NCBI GenBank assembly: GCA_050693895.1
Contig: JBOGWS010000019.1
Span: 14,552-78,551 of the forward strand
Source: WHSV01 sp050693895
GTDB taxonomy: Bacteria; Actinomycetota; CADDZG01; WHSQ01
Direction of reading: 5' to 3'
DNA: 64,000 bases
A model generated the notes under the pieces. That model worked only from the letters and a program-made list of their open reading frames with translations. It did no database searches and was not told where the DNA came from. Shown piece by piece: positions 24,999 through 34,187 of this stretch (position 1 is the first letter of the stretch; each line of letters opens with the position of its first letter). A program made the translations under genes and the position numbers.

Positions 24999-26504
24999 CT
25001 ACTTCCTCGTGAGTCTCAGTCGGACGCCCGCCCACGACGGGTCAGGATCGGGATGATCGGCTCGGTGGTGCACGCCACGCGACTCGCGCCTCAACAGCGC
25101 GGAGCGCGCCACCAGACGTGCGGCGCGCGCTCCGAAGCGGAGCTCCAGCACGGCGCGGTCCGCGGTGAGAGGCAGGCGGGCGAACTCCTCGAGCTCGTCG
25201 TGCGCCCTTCGCAGCCCCCCGGCGTCGCGTTCGATGCCCAGCAGGGACGAACTCACATCCTTGAGACTCTTCCATGCACCATCCACGTCGAGGCTCACCT
25301 TCTGGAGCTGAGGAGGCTCGGGCATCGACTTGATGCGTCCCGCCCGCTGCCCCGCGATAGCGCGCGCCGCGCGCCGGCCAAACACGAGCGCCTCGGCCAG
25401 AGAGTTGCCCCCCAACCGGTTGGCCCCGTGGACGCCGGTGCTCGCGCATTCGCCGACGGCGTAGAGCCGCGGGATCGACGAGCGGCCGTCGAGGTCCGTT
25501 TGTACGCCTCCCACCGAGTAGTGGGCCGCGGGCATGACCGGCAGCAGATCCTTGGCCGGATCGAGTCCGAAGGTGCGGCATCCAGATACCACTGTAGGGA
25601 ACTCGTGACGGAGCAGCTCGGGATCGAGGTGCCGGCAATCGAGCCATGAGTGGCGAGCCACGATTGCGCGCGCGACGACGTCACGTGGGGCAAGCTCGCC
25701 GTCGCTGTGGTGCTCGAACAAGAAGCGGCGCCCCTCCGCGTCTACGACGTGTGCCCCGGCCCCCCTGAGTGCTTCGGTCAACATGAGTCTCTGGTCGCCC
25801 TCCCCCAAGGCGAGCACGGTTGGGTGGAACTGCACGAACTCGATATCGGAGAGGCCGGCGCCCACATCCCAACCGAGCGCGATCCCGTCGCCGGTTGCCC
25901 CCGCGGGGTTCGTGGTTGAGTGATAAAGCGCACCCAGCCCACCAGTGGCCAGCACGGTCGAGGTCGCCTGCACCTCGAGAAGGCCCTCCTGAGTGAGAAT
26001 CCAGCCGCCCACGCACCGCCCCTCGGACACCGCGAGCTGGACGCAGGCCCCCTCCACCCGCTTGACTCGCGGAGAAGCATGCTGCCGCAAGGTCCTCATG
26101 ATCGCGGCGCCGGTCGCATCGCTCGAGTGGGCCGAGCGCGCGACGCTCTGGCCACCTTCCCGGGCGAGGTGCAACTCACCTCCGGGCTCTTCCGAACGAT
26201 CGAAATCGCAGCCGAGCTCGGCCAACTCCATCACGCACTCCGGCGCCTCGCTGCAAAGAAGGGCGACGGCCGACGCGTCCGCGTGGCCCGCCGCCACGCG
26301 TATCGTGTCCTGCGCGTGAAGTTCGGGGGAATCCTCGGGCCCGAGTGCCGCTGCCACTCCGCCCTGGGCCCACGGAGACGATCCCTGACCCTTGTGGCCC
26401 TTGTCGACCACCACGACCTCGGTTGTCTCTGGAAGGTGAAGCGACGCGAACAGTCCGGCCGCGCCCGCGCCCACGACGAGAACGTCGGTCCCGATGCGGT
26501 TCAC
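24999..26504 (-). CDS. nadB: L-aspartate oxidase
   Basis: This 501-residue FAD enzyme makes iminoaspartate for NAD synthesis. It has the FAD motif VLVVGAGAAGLFASLHL, QGGVAAAL, TGDGIALGWDVGAGL, the PAAHYSVGGVQTD segment and HGANRLGGNSLAEALVFG with the C-terminal helical cap. GTG 26504 overlaps the enoyl-CoA hydratase stop (TAGTGA), so the two are translationally coupled. The frame is open further upstream, but that region is enoyl-CoA hydratase coding sequence. nadA and nadC are not in the window. Confusion with fumarate reductase/SdhA is unlikely given the HYSVGGV and HGANRLGGNSL segments and no SdhB nearby. Confidence 0.9.
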   Translation of the reverse strand: MNRIGTDVLVVGAGAAGLFASLHLPETTEVVVVDKGHKGQGSSPWAQGGVAAALGPEDSPELHAQDTIRVAAGHADASAVALLCSEAPECVMELAELGCDFDRSEEPGGELHLAREGGQSVARSAHSSDATGAAIMRTLRQHASPRVKRVEGACVQLAVSEGRCVGGWILTQEGLLEVQATSTVLATGGLGALYHSTTNPAGATGDGIALGWDVGAGLSDIEFVQFHPTVLALGEGDQRLMLTEALRGAGAHVVDAEGRRFLFEHHSDGELAPRDVVARAIVARHSWLDCRHLDPELLRHEFPTVVSGCRTFGLDPAKDLLPVMPAAHYSVGGVQTDLDGRSSIPRLYAVGECASTGVHGANRLGGNSLAEALVFGRRAARAIAGQRAGRIKSMPEPPQLQKVSLDVDGAWKSLKDVSSSLLGIERDAGGLRRAHDELEEFARLPLTADRAVLELRFGARAARLVARSALLRRESRGVHHRADHPDPDPSWAGVRLRLTRK

Positions 26505-27289
26505 TACTTGCCCTCGAATCTCGGCGCCCGTTTGCCGAGGAACGCCTGGACTCCCTCGAGATGGTCCCGGGTTCGCCCCGCCTCGGCCTGGAGCTCGCCC
26601 TCGAGGTCGAGCTGGTCGTCTAATGAGCTCTCCATCGCAGAGTGAGCCAAGCGCTTGGTCAGCGCGTACGCCCTGGTGGGCCCTGCTGCTAGCTCGCCGG
26701 CGAAGCTTCTCCAAGCGTCCTCGAACTCGTCCACGGGAGCCACCCGGTTGACGAGATTGAGCCTCAGGGCTTCGTCCGCCGGGATGGGTTCGCCCAATGC
26801 CGCAAGCTCCCACGCCTTTGCTGCTCCGACCATCTTGGTGAGGAACCAGATCCCGCCCGAGTCCGGCACGAGCCCGACCTTGATGAAGGCGAGAACCAAC
26901 TTGGCCTTCTCGGAAGCAATCCGAAAATCGCAGGCGAGGGCGAGGCTGGCCCCCGCTCCCGCGGCAACCCCGTTCACCGCCGCCACGACCGGCTTGGGCG
27001 CAGAGGTCACGGCTCGGATCAGTGGGTTGTAACGATCGATGAGGACGTTGCCGAGTGGGGCGCTTTGGCCCCTCTGATAGCCGTCGGCAAGGGCGCCGAG
27101 GTCCTCGCCCGAGCTGAACGCCCGGCCCTCGCCCGTGATGACGATGCAGCGCACGCCGTCGTCACCCGCGGCCTTGTCGACCGCCTGCAAGACGGCATGT
27201 CCCAGCTCGTCGTTGAATGCATTGAGCACCTCGGGCCGGTCGAGTGTGAGAACCGCCGTGCCGTCCGAGACCTCGTATCTGAGAGACAT
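26504..27289 (-). CDS. Enoyl-CoA hydratase/isomerase family protein
   Basis: This 261-residue crotonase-fold protein has the oxyanion-hole motifs GRAFSSGEDL and NGVAAGAGASLALACDFRIAS, the LGLVPDSGG-like segment (VGLVPDSGGIWFL) and the PADEA helix. The two catalytic Glu positions of hydratases are not clear: the second reads D-S-G-G. The pattern is closer to PaaG-type ring-epoxide isomerases, which use one acidic residue. ATG 27289 begins the conserved strand; an upstream start at 27328 adds 13 residues. It is coupled to nadB. Confidence 0.8.
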   Translation of the reverse strand: MSLRYEVSDGTAVLTLDRPEVLNAFNDELGHAVLQAVDKAAGDDGVRCIVITGEGRAFSSGEDLGALADGYQRGQSAPLGNVLIDRYNPLIRAVTSAPKPVVAAVNGVAAGAGASLALACDFRIASEKAKLVLAFIKVGLVPDSGGIWFLTKMVGAAKAWELAALGEPIPADEALRLNLVNRVAPVDEFEDAWRSFAGELAAGPTRAYALTKRLAHSAMESSLDDQLDLEGELQAEAGRTRDHLEGVQAFLGKRAPRFEGK

Positions 27290-27385
27290 GGGTTGCAGGT
27301 TATTACGAGCGAAGAGGCTGGCCCTCAACCTTTCGTTCAGGTACCGTTCCGTTCACCACATCGGGCGACAGACAGGACACGTGAA

Positions 27386-28546
27386 GTGCGCAGACTGATT
27401 CTGACGATGGCGACCGCCGTCGCAGTCCTTGCAACGCTGGTTCCCGTCGCGGCGGCGGGGCCGGGGGCCGGCAGCGTGACTATCAAGGCAGCGAGGACCC
27501 GCATCAAGTTCGGCCAGTGGGTACGCATCGAAGGCCGGGCCAGGCCCGCCGTCGACAACGAGCTCGTCACCATCATCGATCGTGAAGAAGGCCCAATCGC
27601 ACAAACGAGGACTAACGAAGACGGTCGTTACGGGCTCTGGCTCCAGCCGAGGGAAAACTTGAAGATTCGTGCACGCACGCTAACCGCCAAGAGCACGTTC
27701 GTGCCCATCAAGGTCGCCGCCATCGTGAAGGTCGGCCTGCGGAAGGTGAACCTGTTCGGGCGCGCCAGGACGTCGGGGTCGGTCAAGCCGGCCCAGCCCG
27801 GCAAGAAGGCAGTCGTTCGCCTCTATCGCAACGACAAACTCGCCCAGAAAAAGAAGGTCAGACTCCAGAACGGCCGTCGGTTCAGAGCCGGTTTCGATAT
27901 CCGCAAACCAGGGTCATTCAAGGCCAAGGTCTCCTTCGGAACCAAGGACCTCAATCCGGGCTCCGATGCATCCGGCAAGCGCAGGACGCGGCTTCCGGCA
28001 CTCGCGATGGGGTCAAGGGGAAGTTACGTCAAGCGCCTCGAGAAGCGGCTGATCCAGCTCGGGTACGTCATCCCCCTGGCCGACAAGAGCTTCGGCGAAC
28101 CGACGCGTGACGCCATGTATGCGTTCAACAAGATCCAGCGCCGCGCGCGCACGGGCAATGTCACGGAATCGACATGGCGCGCACTGGCGAGACCGAAGAG
28201 GCCAAAGCCGCGCGTCAGGTCGCCCCGCAATCACATCGAGATCGACCAGACACGTCAGGTTGTCATGTGGGTCCGCAAGGGCAAGGTGAAGTGGATCCTT
28301 CATACGTCGACCGGAGCCGGTGGTGCAACCCGCGACGGAGTCTTCCGGATGCACCGCAAGGTCGCGGGTTACTCTCCGAACAGGCTCTACTACCCGAGCT
28401 ACTTCGACGGTCTGCGCGCCATCCACGGATGGCCCGAAGTGCCCAACTACCCGGCGAGTCACGGATGCGCGCGCATACCGATGTGGGCGGCCGTCTGGGC
28501 GTACAACAATGCCCCGATTGGGAAACAGGTCCGGGTCTACCACTAA
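27386..28546 (+). CDS. Secreted L,D-transpeptidase (YkuD) with peptidoglycan-binding domain
   Basis: This 386-residue exported protein has a signal peptide (about 1-27, ending VPVAAAGPG). A Lys/Arg-rich beta region follows at about 30-200. A PG_binding_1 domain at about 205-270 reads GSRGSYVKRLEKRLIQLGY. The C-terminal YkuD domain from about 275 has the catalytic motif SHGCARI with Cys361 and an upstream His in AIHGWP. It would form 3-3 cross-links in the wall. GTG 27386 follows AGGAC at good spacing. The much longer open frame upstream overlaps the opposite-strand hydratase and is rejected. Confidence 0.88.
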   Translation: MRRLILTMATAVAVLATLVPVAAAGPGAGSVTIKAARTRIKFGQWVRIEGRARPAVDNELVTIIDREEGPIAQTRTNEDGRYGLWLQPRENLKIRARTLTAKSTFVPIKVAAIVKVGLRKVNLFGRARTSGSVKPAQPGKKAVVRLYRNDKLAQKKKVRLQNGRRFRAGFDIRKPGSFKAKVSFGTKDLNPGSDASGKRRTRLPALAMGSRGSYVKRLEKRLIQLGYVIPLADKSFGEPTRDAMYAFNKIQRRARTGNVTESTWRALARPKRPKPRVRSPRNHIEIDQTRQVVMWVRKGKVKWILHTSTGAGGATRDGVFRMHRKVAGYSPNRLYYPSYFDGLRAIHGWPEVPNYPASHGCARIPMWAAVWAYNNAPIGKQVRVYH

Positions 28547-28562
28547 GCCTCTCGATGCGGCG

Positions 28563-30005
28563 CTAGTCCGAGGGTGCGTGGGGAGTCTCGAGTACGTGCT
28601 TGGTGTGTAGCTCGCGCTCCGGGATCGGGATCGGGTACCGGCTGCTGAAGCACGCCGTGCAGAACGAGTCGCTCGGCAGCTCCGTTGCGGCGAGCATGCC
28701 CTCGAGACTGAGGTACGCGAGCGAATCCGCGGAGATGTGGTCGCGCACTCCCTCGACGCTCAACTGCGAGCCGACCAGCTCGTCCTGGTTCGGCATGTCG
28801 ATGCCGTAGAAGCACGGCCACTTCACGGGTGGTGACGAGATGCGCACGTGCACCTCGCGCGCTCCGGCCTCTCGCAGCATGTTCACGACCTGACGAGTCG
28901 TGTTGCCTCGCACGATCGAGTCGTCGGTGACGACGACGCGCTTGCCGGCGATCACCTCGCGCAGCGGGTTGAGCTTCATCTTGATGCCCTGCTGGCGCAT
29001 CGCCTGGGTCGGCTGAATGAAGGTCCGACCCACGTAGCGGTTCTTGACGAAGCCCTCCCCGTACGGAATCCCCGATGCCTGCGCGAAGCCCTGCGCGGAC
29101 GGAACCCCCGAGTCCGGAAGAGGCATGACCAACTCCGCGGTGGCGGGGCTTTCCTCGGCAAGACGCTGCCCCATCCGGTAGCGCGTCGCGTAAACGTTCT
29201 GGCCCATCAACGCGGAGTCGGGGCGGGCGAAGTAGACGTGTTCGAACACGCAGGCCGCGACCGTCGGCGCCGCGAAACGATCGCTCGTGAGACCGTCCGC
29301 GTTGATTGCCACCATCTCGCCCGGTTCTACGTCCCGGATAAAACGAGCGCCGATGAGATCGAGTGCACAGGTCTCCGAGGTTAGGACCCAGCCACCCGAG
29401 TCGAACCGGCCGATGCATAGAGGGCGAAAGCCGTACGGATCGCGCACGCCGAAAACGGTGTGCTCATCCATGATCGTGAACGAGAAGGCGCCGGAAAGTC
29501 GCGGCAGGATCTCTTTGAGCGCCTGACGCGTGTCCCTCTGCTTCTGGGCCCGCGCGATGAACGCCGTCACGATTTCGGTATCGTTCGACGAGCCGAGTCG
29601 TGCCCCAGTGGGTGTGGGATCGCCGCCCGCGTCGTCGAGCTGGCGCTTGAGGTCGAGGGTGTTCACCAGGTTGCCGTTGTGGGCGAGGGCGACCTGGCCC
29701 TCGGGCCCGCTCTTGAAGCTCGGCTGCGCGTTGGCCCAGGTGTTGCGACCGGTCGTCGAGTAGCGGCAGTGCCCGATCGCGACGTGACCGTGCAAGCTCC
29801 TCAGCGTTGGCTCGTCGAAGACCTGGCTGACGAGTCCGAGGTCCTTGTAGACGACCATGGAGTCGCCGTTCGAGATCGCGATCCCGGCCGACTCCTGGCC
29901 GCGGTGTTGCAGCGCGTAGAGAGCGTAGTAGGTGAGCCTCGCAACGTCCTCGTCGGGAGCGTAGATCCCGACGACACCGCACGCGTCTCTAGCTTCTCCT
30001 GACAT
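28563..30005 (-). CDS. purF: Amidophosphoribosyltransferase
   Basis: This 480-residue enzyme performs the first committed step of purine synthesis (PRPP plus Gln to phosphoribosylamine). An eight-residue propeptide precedes the Ntn nucleophile Cys9 (DACGVVGIYA). The glutaminase half has ALQHRGQESAGIA and the PRPP motif is VVVTDDSIVRGNT. Cys residues near the end (SFCTACFSSRYP) and in WPCFYG fit the Bacillus-type enzyme with an Fe-S cluster. ATG 30005 has AGAGGA upstream; MPAGKRT further up is not conserved. It is the last pur gene in the transcription direction. Confidence 0.95.
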   Translation of the reverse strand: MSGEARDACGVVGIYAPDEDVARLTYYALYALQHRGQESAGIAISNGDSMVVYKDLGLVSQVFDEPTLRSLHGHVAIGHCRYSTTGRNTWANAQPSFKSGPEGQVALAHNGNLVNTLDLKRQLDDAGGDPTPTGARLGSSNDTEIVTAFIARAQKQRDTRQALKEILPRLSGAFSFTIMDEHTVFGVRDPYGFRPLCIGRFDSGGWVLTSETCALDLIGARFIRDVEPGEMVAINADGLTSDRFAAPTVAACVFEHVYFARPDSALMGQNVYATRYRMGQRLAEESPATAELVMPLPDSGVPSAQGFAQASGIPYGEGFVKNRYVGRTFIQPTQAMRQQGIKMKLNPLREVIAGKRVVVTDDSIVRGNTTRQVVNMLREAGAREVHVRISSPPVKWPCFYGIDMPNQDELVGSQLSVEGVRDHISADSLAYLSLEGMLAATELPSDSFCTACFSSRYPIPIPERELHTKHVLETPHAPSD

Positions 30006-30072
30006 GGTCCTCTTTCCCGCCGGCACCCGGGTTTCGCGACCGCCTCCGCCGAAACTTGATAGCAGTGCAGAG

Positions 30073-30087
30073 AAAACCCGGCATCGA
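30073..30087. repeat. Short interspersed repeat, single copy
   Basis: AAAACCCGGCATCGA in the purL-purF gap resembles the two repeats at 50619-50714 with one base inserted. It is intergenic in both places. The similarity is short, so chance is possible. Confidence 0.35.
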
Positions 30088-30276
30088 AGAGCGGGGGTCG
30101 GTGGACTCGTCGGTTCCGAGCGGCCCCGCCGGGGGTTCTTGACCTCGCAACCGCCGAGCGGTACTCAGAGCAAAAACCCGGCCAAGCGTGTGGGTCTGCA
30201 ACCGCCCACCGGCCATACTTCCGCAAACTTGTCCCCGCCGTGACCGGCCGTCCGCAAACGGCTCCGAAAGCATCAT

Positions 30277-32475
30277 CTATTCCACCCTAGCTGACAGGTG
30301 GCCGCTCAAGCCGCCTTCCCACGCGGATCGAGCCTCCTCGAGGCTGGTCGCGAACACCGAGAAGTCGCACATGTCCTTAGCCACCGCTCCGATTACCTCG
30401 GCGGCGACACCGTGGCGGCCGGCCAGGACGAGAACGTCGTCGACCAGTCCCTGTGCGCACGACACAACGGCGCGCGACGGGCTCTCGGAATAGAGAGCGC
30501 GATGAGGTTCGGTGCCTCCGACCTGCACGGAGAACCCGCGGTTCGAGGCAAAGGCACACTCGGCGAGGGCGATCGCCAGGCCCCCGCCGGACAGGTCGTG
30601 AGCCGAATTGAACAACCCGCCGTCCGCGCCCGCGATCAGCACCTCGTGAAGCCCCTTCTCGGCCGCCATATCCAGGCTCGGAGGAACACCGCCGATGGCG
30701 TCGTTCACGATCTTGCCGTACTCGCTTCCGCCGAAGTCGCCCAGCTCGGTCGAACCCAGCAGGACGATGGCGTCGCCTTCGTCGCGAAACCCGACGCCCA
30801 CGGCCGCCGCCGGCTCGCCGACGATGCCGAGCATGCCGATGACCGGCGTCGGATAGATAGGGCGTCCATTCGTCTCGTTGTAGAAGGAGACGTTCCCTCC
30901 GGTCACGGGGGTGCCGAGGTCCCGGCACGCGTCCCCTATTCCGCGCACGACCTCGGAGAACTGCCACATGACACCGCTCCGCTCCGGGCTTCCGAAGTTG
31001 AGGCAATTCGTTATCGCCGTTGGCCGGGCCCCCACAGCCGCGACGTTGCGGGCGGCCTCGGCGACCGCGTGGCGCGCTCCCTCGTAGGGATCGAGCATGC
31101 ATAGGCGGCCGGGACCGTCGGTCGAGATGGCGACGGCCGTCTCCGTGCCGGGAAGACGGATGACGGCGGCATCGCCCCCCGGTCCGATTACCGTTCCCAA
31201 GAAGATCATATGGTCGTATTGCTCCCAGACCCAGCGCTTGGACGCCAACTGCGGAGACGCCACCATCGCGAGGAACGACTGGCCGTAGTGCTCCGGGGCC
31301 TCATCGCCCGCGGGGGCTGCGTTGATGTCGGCTATCCAGCGAGGGCGTTCGATCGGCCGTTCGTAGACGGGCCCCTCCTCGGCGAGGGCCAGGCTCGGGA
31401 CGTCGGCAACGATTCTCCCCCCGTCGACAACCTCGACCCTGCCGGTCTTGGTGATGTCGCCCAGCACGCGCGCCTCGAGTCCCCACTTGAGGCAGACCTC
31501 GAGAACCTCGGCAACATCCTCTGGCTCGACCACGGCGAGCATTCGTTCCTGCGACTCGCTGATCATGACCTCGAACGGCTCCATATTCGGCTCGCGCCGG
31601 TGCACGTTGTCCAGGTCGATTTGGATTCCGGTCCCACCCTTGGCCGTCATCTCGGCGGTCGGACACGAGATCCCGCCGGCTCCGAGATCCTGGAACGAGG
31701 CGACGAGGTCGCGCTTGATGAGCTCGAGCGAGCACTCGATCAACAGCTTTTCGCTGAACGGGTCACCGACCTGTACCGAGGGTCGCTTATCGAGCGAGTC
31801 CTCGTCGAACTCCGCTGAGGCGAGCACGCTCGCTCCTCCGATGCCGTCTCGGCCGGTGGACGAGCCAAAGAGGATGGCGACCTGGCCCGGTACCTCGGCG
31901 CGCCCGTGCATCAGCTTCGTATCCACCACTCCGAGGCAGGCGACGTTGACCAGTGGATTCTCTGCGTAGCACTCATCGAAAACACACTCGCCGCCAACGG
32001 TCGGGACGCCGATGGAGTTCCCATACGACGAGATTCCGTGAACGACCCCGTCGACCACATAGCGGGTCCTGGCATCGTCGAGAGGCCCGAAGCGTAACGG
32101 ATCCATGAGTGCGATCGGCCTCGCCCCCATGGACAGGATGTCGCGGACGATGCCCCCCACTCCGGTGGCCGCTCCGTTGAAGGGCTCGACGAAGCTCGGA
32201 TGATTGTGGGATTCGATCTTCCACGCAACGGCGACGCCGTCGGCAACTTCGATGATGCCGGCCCCCTCACCAGGTCCGACGAGGATCCGTTCACTCTCGG
32301 TGGGCAGCGTCTTGAGTTGGACGCGGCTCGACTTGTAGCTGCAGTGCTCGCTCCACATGACTGAGAACATTGCGAGCTCCGTGTAGCTGGGCGCGCGTCC
32401 CAACCTGTCGCAGATCGCCTGGAATTCGTCGTCGGTCAGACCGAGATCGCGGTGCACGGACTCGGTCCTGCTCAT
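30277..32475 (-). CDS. purL: Phosphoribosylformylglycinamidine synthase II (small-type PurL)
   Basis: This 732-residue enzyme converts FGAR to FGAM with PurQ and PurS. The length and PGRAPSYTEL-like start (LGRAPSYTELAMFSVMWSEHCSYKSS) are those of the Gram-positive small PurL that needs PurS and PurQ. ATG 32475 overlaps the PurQ stop (ATGA). The longer frame upstream is purQ coding sequence. The 271 bases between purL and purF (30006-30276) carry a short repeat element (see 30073) but no gene I can support. Confidence 0.95.
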   Translation of the reverse strand: MSRTESVHRDLGLTDDEFQAICDRLGRAPSYTELAMFSVMWSEHCSYKSSRVQLKTLPTESERILVGPGEGAGIIEVADGVAVAWKIESHNHPSFVEPFNGAATGVGGIVRDILSMGARPIALMDPLRFGPLDDARTRYVVDGVVHGISSYGNSIGVPTVGGECVFDECYAENPLVNVACLGVVDTKLMHGRAEVPGQVAILFGSSTGRDGIGGASVLASAEFDEDSLDKRPSVQVGDPFSEKLLIECSLELIKRDLVASFQDLGAGGISCPTAEMTAKGGTGIQIDLDNVHRREPNMEPFEVMISESQERMLAVVEPEDVAEVLEVCLKWGLEARVLGDITKTGRVEVVDGGRIVADVPSLALAEEGPVYERPIERPRWIADINAAPAGDEAPEHYGQSFLAMVASPQLASKRWVWEQYDHMIFLGTVIGPGGDAAVIRLPGTETAVAISTDGPGRLCMLDPYEGARHAVAEAARNVAAVGARPTAITNCLNFGSPERSGVMWQFSEVVRGIGDACRDLGTPVTGGNVSFYNETNGRPIYPTPVIGMLGIVGEPAAAVGVGFRDEGDAIVLLGSTELGDFGGSEYGKIVNDAIGGVPPSLDMAAEKGLHEVLIAGADGGLFNSAHDLSGGGLAIALAECAFASNRGFSVQVGGTEPHRALYSESPSRAVVSCAQGLVDDVLVLAGRHGVAAEVIGAVAKDMCDFSVFATSLEEARSAWEGGLSGHLSARVE

Positions 32476-33164
32476 ACGCCTGCCGGGCTCGGCTGCATGT
32501 GCACCACGTGATCGAGCATCGAGCCGATGATCACGGCCCCGTCCTCCGATCCGAGCAACGACTCGCATGCCCTCTCTGGATGCGGCATCAGGCCCAGGAC
32601 GTTTCCGCGCTCGTTGGAGATTCCGGCGACGGCATCGAGGGATCCGTTGGGGTTCTTCACGTAGCGCAACACGATCTGGTCGTTCGCGCGCATCCCTTCG
32701 AGCGTGTCAGGATCCGCGTACCAGTTGCCCTCGAAGTGGTTGATCGGGATGCGCAAAACCTGCCCGCGCTCGGCGCGTGCGGTGAACGGCGTTGCGGGAA
32801 CCTCGACGCGCAGCTCGGTCCACTTGCACAGGAACTTGAGTCCCTTGTTCTTCCTCAGGGCTCCCGGAAGGAGGCCCGCCTCGCACAGAACTTGGAACCC
32901 GTTGCAGATACCGATGAGCAGTCCGCCCGACTCCGCGTGAGCGGCCACTGAATCCATGATCGGGCTGAAGCGCGCGAGCGCTCCCGTGCGAAGATAGTCG
33001 CCGTGTGCGAAGCCACCCGGCAGCACAACGATGTCCACATCCGGAAGGGCCTGATCGTCGTGCCACACGAATTCCGTGCTGGCCCCGAGTCGTTCGAAGG
33101 ACCGCTCGCAGTCGAGCTCGCAGTTCGACCCCGGAAACATAACGATGCCAACACTAGCGGTCAC
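32472..33164 (-). CDS. purQ: Phosphoribosylformylglycinamidine synthase I, glutaminase subunit
   Basis: This 230-residue class I glutamine amidotransferase feeds ammonia to PurL. It has GSNCELDCERS, FAHGDYLRTGALAR and the nucleophile motif GICNGFQVL with the His-Glu pair in MPHPERA. GTG 33164 overlaps the purS stop (GTGA) and its own stop overlaps purL. Confidence 0.95.
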   Translation of the reverse strand: MTASVGIVMFPGSNCELDCERSFERLGASTEFVWHDDQALPDVDIVVLPGGFAHGDYLRTGALARFSPIMDSVAAHAESGGLLIGICNGFQVLCEAGLLPGALRKNKGLKFLCKWTELRVEVPATPFTARAERGQVLRIPINHFEGNWYADPDTLEGMRANDQIVLRYVKNPNGSLDAVAGISNERGNVLGLMPHPERACESLLGSEDGAVIIGSMLDHVVHMQPSPAGV

Positions 33165-33442
33165 GATTCCCTCCCTGCATGGTCGTCTGACCCATTGGCG
33201 ATGCTCACCGTGTAGGACTCGATCACCGTGTTGGCGAGGAGGCGTTCACACATCTCGCCGACCTTCGACTCGGCCTCGGTAGCGTCGCTCGCGTTCAGTT
33301 CGAACTCGATCAACTTGCCGACGCGCACTCCAGACACACCTGCGTAGCCGAGCGCGGGCAACGCTCGCTCGATCGTCTGACCTTGTGGATCCGCGATGCC
33401 CGGCCTCAGGCTGACGTGGACCGTTGCATTGTAGTTCGTCAT
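33161..33442 (-). CDS. purS: Phosphoribosylformylglycinamidine synthase subunit PurS
   Basis: This 93-residue protein has the typical VHVSLRPGIADPQGQTIERAL and GVRVGKLIEFEL pattern. It bridges PurQ and PurL. The ATG is at 33442, 43 bases after the Yip1-type gene, with AGGTAG just upstream. Confidence 0.94.
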   Translation of the reverse strand: MTNYNATVHVSLRPGIADPQGQTIERALPALGYAGVSGVRVGKLIEFELNASDATEAESKVGEMCERLLANTVIESYTVSIANGSDDHAGRES

Positions 33443-33485
33443 CTACCTGCCTTTGAGTACGACGACATGAACAATGTCCGATGCT

Positions 33486-34187
33486 TCATCCCCACACCGA
33501 CAACAGAATCAAGGAGCCCGCCACTATCACCAGCGAAAGACAGGCCCCCGCCACGACTACGGCTCCCAGTGCTCGCGAGAGGTCGGTTTTAGCCACGACC
33601 TGCACGCCGCGCACGAACAACGACAGCGACCACACGACCATCAACAGGCAGAGCGCGACGGAAATGGCGGCCCAGCCGGTCGCCAGTGAGTCCCCAGGCT
33701 TGGTGGTCGCGAATATCTCCGGGCCCACGATGATCAGATCGAGAGGCAGAAGCACGAGCACGGTGAACACCTGAGGGAATGCCGAAGCCCCCCACACAAC
33801 GCGCGCATCGCGCCCGGACAGTTCGCCGCCGAAGGCGCGCGCGACGAGTGGCGCCACGACGCCGAACACGGCCTGACCCAGCATGGCCAGCGCGGCCCCC
33901 GTCGTGAGCGCGAAGATCAGTTCCGCGATCCCGAACTGAGTTGGGTCCACGTCCCGGCCCCCCAGCAGCCCACCGATCTTCAGCCAGCCGATCATCAGCG
34001 ACGCTCCTCCTACGACCGCGAGCACGTACGGGGTGAGGCCCTCGGGAAGGGACTCCCCCGCGCGGGCCCTGCGGTCCGCGGCGGACACGGCAGCCTCGAA
34101 ACCTTCGGCGGGTGCCACGAGAACGCTGCGCAGTCTGCGGCCGAGAGTCGCCGACGACCGAGCGGGCGAACGCTCTTGGGTTCTCAC
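33486..34187 (-). CDS. Yip1-family polytopic membrane protein inside the pur operon
   Basis: This 233-residue protein has a basic N-terminal region (1-45), a short amphipathic part with PAEGFEAAV, and five hydrophobic segments (about 55-75, 88-115, 127-155, 175-195, 210-231). The layout fits bacterial Yip1-domain proteins of unknown function. GTG 34187 overlaps the purC stop (GTGA), so it is translationally coupled to purC. No purine link is known for the family. Confidence 0.65.
   Translation of the reverse strand: MRTQERSPARSSATLGRRLRSVLVAPAEGFEAAVSAADRRARAGESLPEGLTPYVLAVVGGASLMIGWLKIGGLLGGRDVDPTQFGIAELIFALTTGAALAMLGQAVFGVVAPLVARAFGGELSGRDARVVWGASAFPQVFTVLVLLPLDLIIVGPEIFATTKPGDSLATGWAAISVALCLLMVVWSLSLFVRGVQVVAKTDLSRALGAVVVAGACLSLVIVAGSLILLSVWG

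Noticed and set aside
27065..27385. Extension of the L,D-transpeptidase frame upstream of its signal peptide
   Set aside because: It overlaps the opposite-strand hydratase gene and would bury the signal peptide inside the protein.
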